A stretch of DNA of 64,000 bases from Sarcocystis neurona (lineage: Eukaryota > Apicomplexa > Conoidasida > Eucoccidiorida > Sarcocystidae). The stretch covers positions 4,279,783 to 4,343,782 of the forward strand of contig KL647293.1 of assembly GCA_000727475.1 (NCBI GenBank), given 5' to 3'. The notes under the pieces were generated by a model. That model searched no databases and had not been told where the DNA came from. It saw only the letters and a program-made list of their open reading frames with translations. Below are positions 23,862 to 32,147 of the stretch, piece after piece. Each line of letters begins with the position of its first letter. Position 1 is the stretch's first letter. Both the position numbers and the translations under genes were made by a program.

Positions 23862-26155
23862 TTACATTTGTATATCTGCTTTGTTTCGATTCTATGCGGA
23901 TATATGTATATACACATGCGTGTCTCCGTAGACATGGCTGTGGCAGCCCAGCATGTACGCATATATTCGTATCTTCATATACCCTTATAGTTATATTCCT
24001 ACAAATACTCGCTTTTGCTTTCTCCCTCTTATATATATACTTTTTTATCTATAGAGATTTACACACACACACACACCTACATACGTACCAGCATACATGC
24101 ATGCATACACATATAGAGGGCGTCTCTGGATATACTCGTGGGGAGGTTTATACGCATGCGTTTTTTGTCTCGTATAAATAGACAGAGAGAGAGAGAACAC
24201 CCCTCTGCGCACGTTGTACTGGCGTGAACGCCTTGAAGTAGACCCACGCGAAAATACATCTGCGTAGCTTTCGCCTCTCCTCTTCTTTCTCTCTCTCTTT
24301 ATCTCTTCCCGTGTAGGCAGTACGTTGAGAGGACGACGAAGTGGTGTACACAAAGCGATCTGCGAAGCACGGAGACAAAACGGCTCTTCCGCAGCACAGG
24401 CACACACGAGGCTGCCCACCCACGTGCATGCAGAGAAATGCTGCTGCCTACGGTGCTCCAGTAGCTCCCATTGGCACAGTCCAGGACAGCAGCAAGGCGC
24501 CGGTGTAACGAAATTTCAACTTCTCTTCCCGCTTCTTCTTCTCTTCTTGCTGCTGCTTCCTCCCTTTGTCTCTCTCCTCGTCTTTCTGCTGGTTCATCTC
24601 CTCGTCTATGTGCTGGTCCATCTCCTCTCCTTTCTGCTGCTTCCGCTCCTCGCCTTTCTGCTGTTTCTTCTCCACTTCGTTCTCCTGGCCCTTCTCCTTC
24701 TTCTCCTGTTGTTGCTTCCTCTCCTGCTGCTTCTGCTCCTGCTGCTTCTGCTCCTGCTGCTTCTGCTCCTGCTGCTTCTGCTCTTGCTGCTTCTGCTCTT
24801 GCTGCTCCTTCTCCTGCTGCTCCTTCTCCTGCTGCTTCCTCTCCTGCTTTTGCTGCTTCTGCTGCTTCCTTTGTTGCTGATGTTGCTTCCGCTACTCCCG
24901 AAGCGTGTGCCCCAGGATCCCTTGATGCTCCTGTCCTTGCCGCTGTTTTTGTCTGACTTGCTGCTGTTGCTGTTGCCCGTTGCTTTGGTACAGGGTTTCG
25001 TGCAACTGCTCCTCCTGCTGCAGTTACATACCTTGGGGCGGCTGCCTCCACCTGCGCTTCTCTTTTCTCTGCTGTTGCAAACCCTTCGCCTTCCTCGACT
25101 GCCGTCGCTGCCGCTGTTGCTGCCTTTGCCTGTTGCAGCTGCGTCCTGTGCTGCTGCAGTCTTTCCTCTTGCTTCTGTGCCTCTGAAACTTCCACTTCCT
25201 GCAGCAGCAGCTGCCGCTCCTCACCTAGTTGCCCGTGCCCCTGGCGCCACACTTCCTGCTGCTGCTGTTGCTGCGGCTGTGCCTGCTTTTGCTGCTGTCG
25301 AGAGTGGTCGCGCTGGTGCTGCAACTGCTGGAGCTGCTTCCTCTGACATTGCCGTTGCTCCTGCTGCGCCCGCATGCGCTGCTGCTGCTGCTTCTTCAAC
25401 GGATGCGGCTTGTGCTGCAGGCGCTGCCAGCGCAACTGCGCAGGCAGCAGCTGCAGCGTCTCCTGCTGCCCCGGCAAGCTATAAGTCTGCCGCCATAAGG
25501 TAAGTAACAAGGAAGCCTCGAGCATCTGCTGCTGCGGTTGCTGCAGCAGCTTTCTGCTGCTCCACGTTCCTCCTCCATCCCAGGATCCGTACAGAGCAGC
25601 GTCTTCTCGCAGAGCTGCAGCAGGACAGACTCCGTCCTCTGCTCTTGCCGCCGGTGGCGCGCAGCCAAGCAGCAGCAGCAGGAGCAGCTCAACCAACAGC
25701 AGCAGCAACACGAAGTGAGGAAGAAGCGACGTGAACCCAAGCGACTGCGACGTCCTGCTGCTGGTGCGGATAAACGGTCGCCAGGGCTCCTTACTGCTGC
25801 GGTGCTTCGAGCAAGCGGGACTTCTGCATGCGTCCCTGCACCTGCCCAACTGCGGGTCGCAGCTGCTGCATGCGTTGCTGTGACTGCTGCCGCTGAAGCA
25901 TCGGCTGGTGCTCCTGTTGCGTGTGCTGCTGCCACTGCTGCTGCTGTTCCTGAGTACGCAGAACGGCCTGCGCAGTCCTGAACGGCCGCTGCAGCTACAG
26001 CAGCACGTCTCGCGTCTTTTCATATTCTCTGTCGGTAATAACGCCGGTATCATGCCTGTCCCTGCAGCTGTTGTTGCAACTGCTGCTGCTACTTCTTCCG
26101 CTGCAGCTCGACGTTTCTGCAGGCTCTGCGCAGGACGCTGCTGCAGCTGCAGCAT
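4245..26155 (-). CDS. Giant 13-exon gene: GCC2/GCC3-type Cys-rich multipass membrane protein
   Basis: Proposed exons on the minus strand: 26155-24452, 22046-21905, 19483-18954, 17868-17642, 16011-15912, 14455-14266, 12680-11102, 9670-9452, 8481-8230, 6774-6696, 6081-6005, 4846-4667, 4341-4245. They sum to 5,376 nt (1,791 codons plus stop), and all 12 junctions are in frame with GT..AG introns. Product order: low-complexity N-terminus with a hydrophobic Leu stretch (about residues 144-165), Gln- and Ala/Glu-rich spacer, GCC2/GCC3-like CxxCPxGxY repeats, more Cys motifs, then about seven membrane segments broken by a 526-residue loop. Family knowledge: alveolate proteins pair ephrin-receptor-like Cys repeats with a C-terminal multipass block; they are probably surface or secretory-membrane proteins of unknown function. 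The first exon's 5' end and the last exon are the least certain parts. Upstream exons could exist. Confidence 0.7.
4285..4590. repeat. CAG array abutting exons 12-13 of the large gene
   Basis: Plus-strand CAG with GAGCAG and AAGCAG variants. On the transcribed strand it is a CTG/CTTCTG pyrimidine-rich tract that forms the acceptor region of exon 13. Confidence 0.85.
4667..4846 (-). CDS. Exon 12: basic cytosolic tail
   Basis: A long pyrimidine tract (CTTCCTTTCGCCTCAG) precedes the exon. It reads LQLAQRVSPKMEGAVVFIKE, a basic RRLARGPRRRR run, and ADEQTTALLYARWESL before a GTATAT donor. 180 nt, phase matched. It follows the last membrane segment, so it should be cytosolic. Confidence 0.65.
5036..5620. 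repeat. CATA/TACA microsatellite, intron 11
   Basis: ACATACATACATACATA-type runs and TATA blocks inside the 6004-4847 intron. Confidence 0.8.
5870..6000. repeat. Short tandem repeat GGCAGTCC..TGGGCAG
   Basis: Four to five imperfect copies of a 22-30 bp unit built on GGCAGTCCA and CTGGGCAG, in intron 11 just below exon 11 of the large gene. Confidence 0.7.
6005..6081 (-). CDS. Exon 11: seventh membrane segment
   Basis: 77 nt between TTGCTGTGCAG and a strong GTAAGC donor. It encodes a single hydrophobic segment, AGCAILLQCAFLLFFLLALL, followed by IEG. Phase 0 in and 2 out, matching both neighbours. Confidence 0.65.
6220..6520. repeat. TA/CATA microsatellite, intron 10
   Basis: Runs of TATA and GTATAC inside the 6695-6082 intron. 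Confidence 0.8.
6696..6774 (-). CDS. Exon 10: short membrane exon
   Basis: 79 nt after a CTG-repeat acceptor. It reads CSLLATAALYVAAYFNNFAP and then AARLSS, ending at GTCAGT. It extends the sixth hydrophobic segment and supplies the one base needed to complete the preceding codon. The AYF...P pattern fits the family. Confidence 0.6.
6915..7610. repeat. TA/CATA microsatellite, intron 9
   Basis: About 700 bp of TATATA and GTATACA with AGAGAG patches. Confidence 0.9.
7700..8165. repeat. CAG array with a longer internal unit
   Basis: Besides CAG runs, a longer unit with CAGCACTTTACAA and GGCACTTGACAACAAG recurs three to four times (about 7905-8075). It lies in intron 9 just below exon 9. Confidence 0.85.
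8230..8481 (-). CDS. Exon 9: YGFRP loop and fifth/sixth membrane segments
   Basis: The acceptor is the CAG at the end of a CTG repeat. The frame reads MYGFRPQHRYRFFLLLVVLE, matching the conserved YGF...RP....Y motif, then a second hydrophobic stretch, AQIILALNLFVLATAVH. Donor GTAAGA, phase 2 out. Confidence 0.85.
8482..8625. repeat. CAG array ending at the exon 9 splice acceptor
   Basis: On the transcribed strand this is a CTG/GTTG tract whose last CAG is the acceptor of exon 9. Confidence 0.85.
8925..9350. repeat. TA/CATA microsatellite, intron 8
   Basis: TATATATA runs at about 9016-9035 and 9125-9145, with CTCTCT patches. Confidence 0.85.
9452..9670 (-). CDS. Exon 8: LDC loop and fourth membrane segment
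   Basis: Reads LLFLGLDCVTD, then an FNVACDE loop, then a hydrophobic stretch around GGLLLWLVLVPLSHFLFLW and an acidic tail ending at a GTACGC donor. The F.C......L.A...V.C pattern followed by ....PL is typical of the multipass block of this family. 219 nt, phase matched on both sides. Confidence 0.8.
9700..10310. repeat. CAG arrays, intron 7
   Basis: Dense CAG with GCAGCAGCAC variants between exons 7 and 8. Confidence 0.85.
10325..10575. repeat. TA/CATA microsatellite, intron 7
   Basis: TATATATA and CATATG runs next to the CAG arrays. Confidence 0.85.
11102..12680 (-). CDS. Exon 7: 526-residue Ala/Gln/Ser-rich loop plus start of third membrane segment
   Basis: 1,579 nt of continuous frame. 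It begins AWRELLPHRTG and runs through basic and Ala/Gln/Ser/Pro low complexity, including LQERKQQLMAMRDQKRAGKK. It ends with PFRRWFSATWFLMHYTSL, a membrane segment that continues in exon 8. Donor GTAGGT, phase 2. The CAG-type codons are in the Ala and Gln frames. By topology the loop probably faces the cytosol. Confidence 0.7.
13270..13345. repeat. TA microsatellite, intron 6
   Basis: ACATATATATATATATA run within the 14265-12681 intron; GTGTACGTACACC palindromic copies follow at about 13465-13550. Confidence 0.8.
13830..14250. repeat. CTG/CTCCTG array, intron 6
   Basis: CTCCTGCTCCTG-type repeat on the plus strand; the sense strand of the gene reads CAGGAG. Frames stay open here on both strands, so part could be coding if exon 6 is longer than proposed. 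Confidence 0.8.
14266..14455 (-). CDS. Exon 6: second membrane segment
   Basis: Reads RDGWKGKVFSKIFVGLCWPV followed by a 20-residue hydrophobic stretch and a basic KLHLNKLKK segment. The acceptor (GCTACAG) has a weak pyrimidine tract. The donor is GTCAGC, weaker than consensus. The frame stays open past the donor for about 50 codons of Ser/Gln repeat, so the 3' boundary is less certain. Confidence 0.65.
14660..15775. repeat. TA/CATA microsatellite, intron 5
   Basis: Over 1 kb of TATATA, GTGTATA and CATACA motifs filling most of the 15911-14456 intron. A GAATACAAATACC segment recurs at about 15328 and 15525. Confidence 0.9.
15912..16011 (-). CDS. Exon 5: short loop exon
   Basis: 100 nt between a TCTCCACAG acceptor and a GTATGT donor. 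It reads SSFAKPFGFFTHGIPLDAFF and then ECISQ, resembling the conserved F..P....F.....SLEC loop after the first membrane segment in this family. It supplies the single base needed to complete the AG of exon 4 (Arg). Confidence 0.7.
16040..16600. repeat. GAGAC/GGAGGA purine tract, intron 4
   Basis: Includes GGAGACAC copies (about 16080-16110) and three copies of a GGGGAACCCACCGAGGAGGA unit (about 16430-16495). Strong purine bias on the plus strand means a long pyrimidine tract in the transcript. Confidence 0.85.
17150..17640. repeat. CTG array with TTACCC interruptions, intron 4
   Basis: Repeats of GCTGCTTACCC and CTGCTGCTTCC, ending at the donor of exon 4. Confidence 0.85.
17642..17868 (-). 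CDS. Exon 4: last Cys motif and first membrane segment
   Basis: The acceptor is the end of a CTG-rich tract. The frame starts with CDDGYAP and a PCEKC pair, directly continuing the GVLCQA of the previous exon. A hydrophobic segment follows (YAFSLISLLLFCCFCGYVVW), then an amphipathic stretch ending HFQAANILR. Donor GTGAGG, phase 2 out. Confidence 0.85.
18230..18910. repeat. CAG arrays, intron 3
   Basis: Two CAG clusters (about 18240-18410 and 18600-18910) separated by a TA/GATA microsatellite (18510-18570). Confidence 0.8.
18954..19483 (-). CDS. Exon 3: Cys-rich ectodomain with Ala/Pro spacer
   Basis: Starts after a pyrimidine-rich TTCCTCAG acceptor and ends at a GTAGGG donor, 530 nt. It contains CIPCEPLVEFC, then an Ala/Ser/Pro low-complexity insert, then CLKKNACTG and CAAGNWGVLC. 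The C...AC.G....C..G..G.LC pattern is the usual membrane-proximal motif of this family, so the exon bridges the GCC repeats and the first membrane segment. Confidence 0.8.
20249..20430. repeat. GTCGCTGCTGCTGCTGCT array, copy 1 (intron 2)
   Basis: About six 18-bp units preceded by unique leader GAAGTGTTCTTCAGCCTGCG. The Ala-Val frame is a repeat artefact. Confidence 0.9.
20755..21090. repeat. CAG/GGCAGCAGCAGCA array (intron 2)
   Basis: Regular GGCAGCAGCAGCAGGC units at about 20845-20945. Confidence 0.85.
21689..21850. repeat. GTCGCTGCTGCTGCTGCC array, copy 2 (intron 2)
   Basis: Same leader as copy 1 (AAAGTGTTCTTCAAACTGCG after TCTGCTAGGAGG) followed by six units differing at the last base. 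Confidence 0.9.
21905..22046 (-). CDS. Exon 2: GCC2/GCC3 cysteine repeats
   Basis: Between a CTGCAG acceptor and a GTAAGC donor the frame reads two clear repeats, CMPCPAGTYS and CMFCPYGSYS, followed by CTLCPPHM. The C..C..G.Y spacing is the GCC2/GCC3 (ephrin-receptor-like) signature and fixes the strand and frame. 142 nt, phase 0 in and phase 1 out. Confidence 0.85.
22070..22790. repeat. TATG/TGTA microsatellite, intron 1
   Basis: About 700 bp of GTATGTAT and ATGTGTGTA with GGATGGATGG patches. Confidence 0.95.
22955..24110. repeat. TA/GATA/CATA microsatellites, intron 1
   Basis: Separate TATATA (22960, 23572, 23846), GATA (23588) and ACACAC (24060) runs in otherwise AT-leaning sequence. Confidence 0.85.
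24452..26155 (-). CDS. Exon 1 (5' limit uncertain): hydrophobic leader, Gln-rich and Ala/Glu-rich spacer
   Basis: The frame is open for 568 codons from an ATG with an in-frame stop upstream. It has a Leu-rich hydrophobic run near residues 144-165 followed by PPAARAEDG, which could act as a signal or anchor. A Gln-rich stretch and then tandem AEAAG-like repeats follow, encoded by a 15-bp CAG-type unit (about 24700-24880 on the plus strand). It ends with DCANGSYWST at a GTAGGC donor. That ending continues in phase 0 into the Cys-rich next exon as C..GSYW....GQCMPCPAG, a natural GCC2/GCC3 repeat, which fixes the frame. The true start may lie at a later Met or in an upstream exon. Confidence 0.5.
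24690..24880. repeat. 15-bp CTCCTGCTGCTTCTG tandem repeat inside exon 1
   Basis: About ten near-perfect units. In the sense frame it encodes AEAAG-type repeats. Confidence 0.85.
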
Positions 26156-29100
26156 GTGCTTGGGCTCCTGGGGCGCGTTCCTGCTGCTGCGCCTCGAGCT
26201 GCTGCCGAGTTATGGGTTGCAGCCAGTGGCCCTGCTCCTGCGCCTCTGAAGCGACGCCATCCGCTGTTGCTGGTGCTTCTCGATTCTTGCTGCTGCTGCT
26301 GTCCCTGCTTCTTCTTTTCTGGCCAGAAAGCAATCCCAGGTGCTGCTGCCTCTCCTGCTGCCTCTGTTGCTGCCTCTTCTTCTGCTGTTGTTGTGTCGCT
26401 GCTGTCGTCGGCGTCCCGTCGCAAGGCGTGGCGACGTGCACGGCCAGCTGCTGCTGCGGGATTGCTGCTGCAGCTGCTCGGCAGCTTGGCTGCTTTTGCT
26501 TCTGGGGAGCGCGCCAGGCTTCTGGGAAGGAGAAGGATTTCTGCCAAGGGACAAAGAGGTCAACGACAAGCCGCGCAGTGCAGTGGACGAGCAGTTTGCT
26601 GCCGATGCTGCTGCCATGGCTGCTGCTGCTTCTTCGCTCTTGCCGTGTGCGCGGCAGCAGGCGTTTGCAGCAGAACAGAGACAGCAGACCGCGAGAGCTT
26701 TTCTGGCCTGTCTCCGCACGAAACGAGCGTCGTCCAGCGTCACTTTTCAGAAAGATCTCCTGGATAAACGTGCTCCTTCTTCACGCGCTCCACCGTGTCT
26801 CGGTCAAGAGAGACACGGAAGGGTGGGCGACTTCCCGGCTGACAGCTGCTTCTTTTTTTCCGTGCCCCTCCCGCATGTTGTTGATTCTTCTTTCCTTCGC
26901 ACACGCACACATGTTCTTCTTCTGCTAAGAGGGGGCACACGCGTGTAAATATACGGAAAGAACAGAGATGTGCATGGGTAATAAATGTAGAAAAGAGTTG
27001 CATCCAGCGTTGCACAATAACCGCTGGGTGCGTTGTGCAGCCCCCTGTTTGCGGGGCGCTGATAGAGCGAACGGCAAATTTCGGCCCCTAAGAAAGAGAG
27101 CCTGCTTCTCCGCGGAGATAAATCGTACTGCGTTTTCATCAGAGAGTTCTGCTCTTCCCGACTGAGAAGAGCAGGAAGAGGAGGAGGAGGCGAGGAAAAC
27201 CCAGGCGGCGGCGACTCGGGTCGACAACAGAAGCGGGATGACGGAGAGGACGGGGCACCGTAGACTTGGGCGTGTGCCCGCAAGTGCAGCAGAACAAGGC
27301 GACATATAGACCTGTGTGCCTCACGCCTGCCAGTGGCAAAACAGCGGACGCCGCCGCGGGTCAGAAGAATAAGCAGAAAAAGAGAAGAGGCTGAGGCAGC
27401 GAAGACGAGATGCAAGGAGATGACCGAGAAAGAGAAGAAGATGGCGTAAAGGGTAGGGAGAAGGCCGGGAACGGGTATACGAGAGCGCAACGGAGAACAG
27501 AAGGAAGAGAACGGCGAGACAAGCCGACGAAGTTCGGCGGTGGAGGCAAACTGCCGATGGGTGTTAGAGCAGGGGGACAGGGAGGACCTGTGGAGGATGA
27601 AGCCGCACGCCGGAAGTACACATCTTCGCTTTCCTGGCGCAGTCGGCGTGTCGCTGTAGATTTCTATGCCACCGGGTTAATGCGTCGAATTTGGTGTTTA
27701 AAAAGTAGACAGGATGCTGCGTTGAATTTACGGGAGACGGCTACAAACGAACCACCGCCTAGCGGCGCACACAGATGAGAAATATATGCGTCGGGGCTTC
27801 AGCGGTGTAAGGGACAGCCCTCCAGCAATAGGGGCCCCCTGCGTTCTCTTCAGCCTATAGCACAAAGTGGAGAAGGAAATCCACGCGAGGAAGGACAATA
27901 TTCCACACGGACGATGGTTGTTACATGGTACGAAGAAGTGGACACCTTAGAGTACATAAATGTATGGTAAGTTTTCGCGTATCTACTTGTAGTGAGGGGA
28001 GAAAGTGACGTTACACCGTTTTTTTATCGATTCGGGGGCACCTGGGCGGACAGTGTGGCTGGAACACGTAAAGTGTTCGTATACTCTTATTTACGGCTAC
28101 GGTAAGGTAAGCTAAACAGCACGACACACGTCAAGTTCTTTGTAAGGGTCTGCAAGGGTCTGCAGCGTGGCCGCTTGCCCGCAAAATGGGCTGCAGAAAT
28201 TGTTGTCTCACGCCTCTGTACCCCCCGACGTGTGCTAAAAATGATGGACGGCCGGGATAGAATGATGCAGCACCGCTCAAAAGATGTGCAGGCAAGAACA
28301 TGGAGCGCGTCATCTTGAAAGGTCGCCTACCTTCACCACTGCTCTCCATGATATACATACAGAGATACGGACGAATTTACGTGGGTGAACTGGTACGCAG
28401 TAGACAGCCAGAACTGCAAAAACAGCCACCTCGTGGTGGGACAACAGGTTTTGCTACGCTCGTGTGTGCAAGAAACCCGTAGCAAAAGGTGGAAATGAGA
28501 ATGGACCGTCACCCGCTAGCGGCCTGAAGCCGCCAGCAGCACGATGGACAAGACTGCAGCTCAGGCATTGCGAGAGAAGAAGGAATAAACGAAGAACGCA
28601 AGAAACAGGCGAAGGCACGCCATATCAAGGAACGGAGCAGAAGCTTTTTGCGCAATGAAAGCAACGTAGAGCATGTAGATTCAGAGTGACATGCGTCAAC
28701 ACCGGAAGGAGACGGGAGACACGAAGGTGCCCGCCTTCGCAGTGAAAAGGCCTCATAGTCCAGCAAGCCAAAGCAGACGACGAAATTGGACAAAACTGCG
28801 AAGGAAATACTGAGAGGCCTCACGGGAAGCAACGTTTCTACAACCGCAGGTTCGCTAGCGAGCTGTACGTGCACCGCAGGGCCGCAGCCATACGGGGACA
28901 AGACAGGCTGCCCTTACCTCGCGATCCTTGACTACTTACCCGCCACCATTTTGCCGTAAGAGGCATTTTCTTCAAAAGGAAATTCATTTTTTAAACAGGC
29001 CTCTACGCATCAGTCATCAAACGTGGCCGCAGGTTTCGACGCTCTTGTGTGCGGAAACTTGCACGTGTAGGTGTGTGCGCGCACGTACATACGTTACGCG

Positions 29101-29612
29101 CTCTCTGTTGCGACGTTACGTGCGTAACTGGATATAATGTAGGAGTAAGTGTGTACACACGCCAGCATGAATGCATACACCCAGGTGTATACATCTTTGT
29201 ATCTTGTTATGTTATGTGTATGGGTGTATCGTTGTGTGTATGTAGACGTAAACATGTCGCAGCATGTGCCCACCTAGATGTGTGGGTCATGCACACATAG
29301 GTATGTACTTGCGTGGAGAGAGGGGGCACGCGTTGCTGCACGTATATCTAGCGCTGTGGACTATATTACATGTTTGTGGAACCAATTTGGAGGGAAATAC
29401 AGGTGTATCCGGACTGGTCGACTACAGAGAAATCTACGAAACAGCCGTTTGCACAACACACGTTGGTAATGGCACTCACGATATCCCCGTAACACTCTTC
29501 GCCCCGGTGGACATGTCTGCGCCTGTCTACCACGGCAGAACGTGCGCTCACTGGGCAAACCGGCAAAGCACACTTTCTTTTGTTGTTGAATCTTACGTAA
29601 TGCGATGACCAA

Positions 29613-29730
29613 GGTAAGTGATTCGACTAAGCTACGCACCTGTACTGTCCGCAATCACGTATATCGTGATAGTAGGTAAGTGACTCGACTAAGCTACGCA
29701 CGTGTGTTGTCCACTATCACGTATGTACGG
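29613..29730. repeat. Two tandem copies of a 62-bp unit
   Basis: GGTAAGTGATTCGACTAAGC at 29613 recurs at 29675 (GACTCGACT variant), each followed by ACGCAC.TGT..TGTCC and ATCACGTAT. Confidence 0.9.
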
Positions 29731-30921
29731 TCAGTGTAGTACACGCAGTGTGAGTAAGTGATTTTCGACGGACTTTTTAGCGCATCATGCGCACAAATTT
29801 CGAAGCATACAAGAAACAACGCTTCCTTGTGCGTACCACACCGATGCTTTCCACTGTGGGTTGCCAGATCACACCCATCCACAGGCCTCTATTCCTTTCA
29901 CAGTCTCGCGAGCAGCGAAGCCGTCACACGCGCAAATGTTCTACCGCGTTCACGCCACGAGCCTGAGAGACGTGCCTGATTAGGGTTACTCGATATCGCT
30001 GTTTGTCGGATAGAAGGCCACGCGCCGCAGAAGTGTGCCGATCTGAAAAGTTTGCAGGTGTGTTTTCTTGCTGCGACGAGCACCATTCCTCCCTACTCTG
30101 CCACTGCTACATTACGAGACACTAAAGAACTGGTAACTACATGCTATGTCTGCCTAGAGTTCTCCCTTTATTGTGTGGTTGGCCAGGCACCAGGACGGTA
30201 TCGTTTTCTGTATTCACCCCGAAACCCGCTGCTACATACAGTTCCGTTCCTCAGAAAACGCCTTCTGCAATCCGAAGGTATGGCTACTTTCTCTACCCCT
30301 CCGGTGTAACGGGCTAAAGTGGCTAACGAATTGGTCGTTCTCCGGCGAACGTATGACCCAAGGGAGCACCGGTGTATATACCTGCAGGTATACATATACG
30401 TGTGTATATATATATATATTGTGGGAAAACCTACGTATCAACGTAACTGCAGTCGGCAATACATAGAGCGCGTCATGGCTGTGACCGGTAATGCTGATGT
30501 CCTATATAGCGGAGTAGCTGTCTGCAGTGGAATAAGGGTGCCTCTCCAGCTGACCGTAGAAAAAGCGGCGAAACCTCGCCCAGGAAGGTACACGGGATTT
30601 CTGTGCTGAACTTTTTAGCAGTTCTCTTTCTGTAGATGCCGACATTCTTCTTAGCATACAACAGCAACGCGATTCCGCACCTTCCCTACCAAGCATACGC
30701 ACGTCGCTTCCAATGTCCACGCTCACTTCTACAGGGAATCGGGGACCGCCAGAACGGACATTACACGTAATGGCCTTGCATCGCTTGCAGTCCTTGCATA
30801 TCCTGACTGCGTCTTACGATACCCCTCAACCCTACTGGCTACGAAGCGCACCAGCGGGGAAAACAAAAAAGTGAACACTTGGACCCAGCTAGTGATTATA
30901 TACGGCATACTTTGTACTTTA

Positions 30922-31089
30922 ACCATGAAGCCCACTTTTACGTAGCTGTACGCATGTTCATACATACACGTGTCGATGTGTCCAAATCCATATGTTAGAC
31001 CTGTTAACCATGAAGCCTTTTACCTAGCCGTACACATGTTCATACATACGCGTGTCGATGTGTCCTACTCCATATGCTAGACCTGTTGT
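30922..31089. repeat. Two tandem copies of an 85-bp unit
   Basis: ACCATGAAGCC..TTTTAC at 30922 and 31007, each followed by TGTTCATACATAC.CGTGT and a CCATATG.TAGACCTGTT end. Confidence 0.9.
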
Positions 31090-32147
31090 GAGCATACCCG
31101 CACACTGGCACTGCCGCACTGACAGTGTAGTAGGCCGTTGCGCGAGCTGCACACACAACGTTCTAGAGGAATGTGAAACCTTTCCGAGTGGCCCTTCTAT
31201 CTGGAGTTCCGCTACGCAGACGCGTACGTCTCTGGTACACACACACTACGTGATAATTACCGGCGGGTACATTCTTGGCAACGGAGCGGTCCACGAAGGG
31301 AGAGTAGAGAAAAATCAGTCAACGTCAGCAAATACCTTCTACACCGTGCACCTCCTCACTGCCTTTTTTAGAGCAAAAACTATTATATGACGTGCATCCA
31401 CCCCAGGCTCAAGCTTCTTGAGCGCAAGTGTGTCTTCAACGCGCTTCAGCATCATTACGACGTGCTGCTGCAGGCGGGGTGGCGTGGCTTTATTGTCAAG
31501 CTCAGTTCAGTATCTATTGTCCACCCATCTGCAATCAGCATCTTAGGACGAGGTCGCCTCTCAAATCTGCCGTCCGTCAAAACACTTTTCTGAAGGCGGG
31601 GCGCGCCCGGCGTTTTGGTGTATAGCGGCTGTCTTCCGTTGGTGGTCGACGTTGTGAATTATATTGTGTGGTAACGGCGTTCGATCTCCTGTTCCTGACA
31701 GGGGACGAAGGCGCCGGCGTCCACGCCCGACACCCAGCCTGTTACAGCAGAAAAAAAAATTTCACTGAAGGGCGAGCACCGGCAATACCAGCTACTCCAC
31801 CCCGCGAGACGACGCAGGAATCTGCCGCGCTTAAGAGAGCGAATTACGCAGCGCAGGAAGAAAGCGCACGCTTTTTTGTCATTTTCGTGAACACGGTGGA
31901 ATGTGGTCGGGTTATATATAAATGGTCGTTGATTAGAGCATTCCCATGCTGATACATACACACCCTTTTACAGAGTATGTCTACTTGATGGAGCACACTT
32001 AGAACTTCGCGTTGAGCACAGCACGAAAGCTCAGTCCTCCTGAGCACTTCTCTACTGTGTGTTCGCCTGCAGGCCAGAGACATTCTGAACTCCACAAATG
32101 CTTCGTCTCTCTACCGTTCCTTCACGTCACGAACATCCTAGGTTCCT

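Larger units (their letters stand above)
26156..32147. other. End of repeat block and gene-poor stretch
   Basis: CTG arrays fade out by about 26.65 kb. From about 27.8 kb the sequence has ordinary composition. Coding-like fragments exist on both strands (26.2-26.7, 27.0-27.8, and a Lys/Arg/Glu-rich plus-strand stretch at 28555-28690) but none has a family match or consistent splicing. The large minus-strand gene may have its promoter or earlier exons here. Confidence 0.5.
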
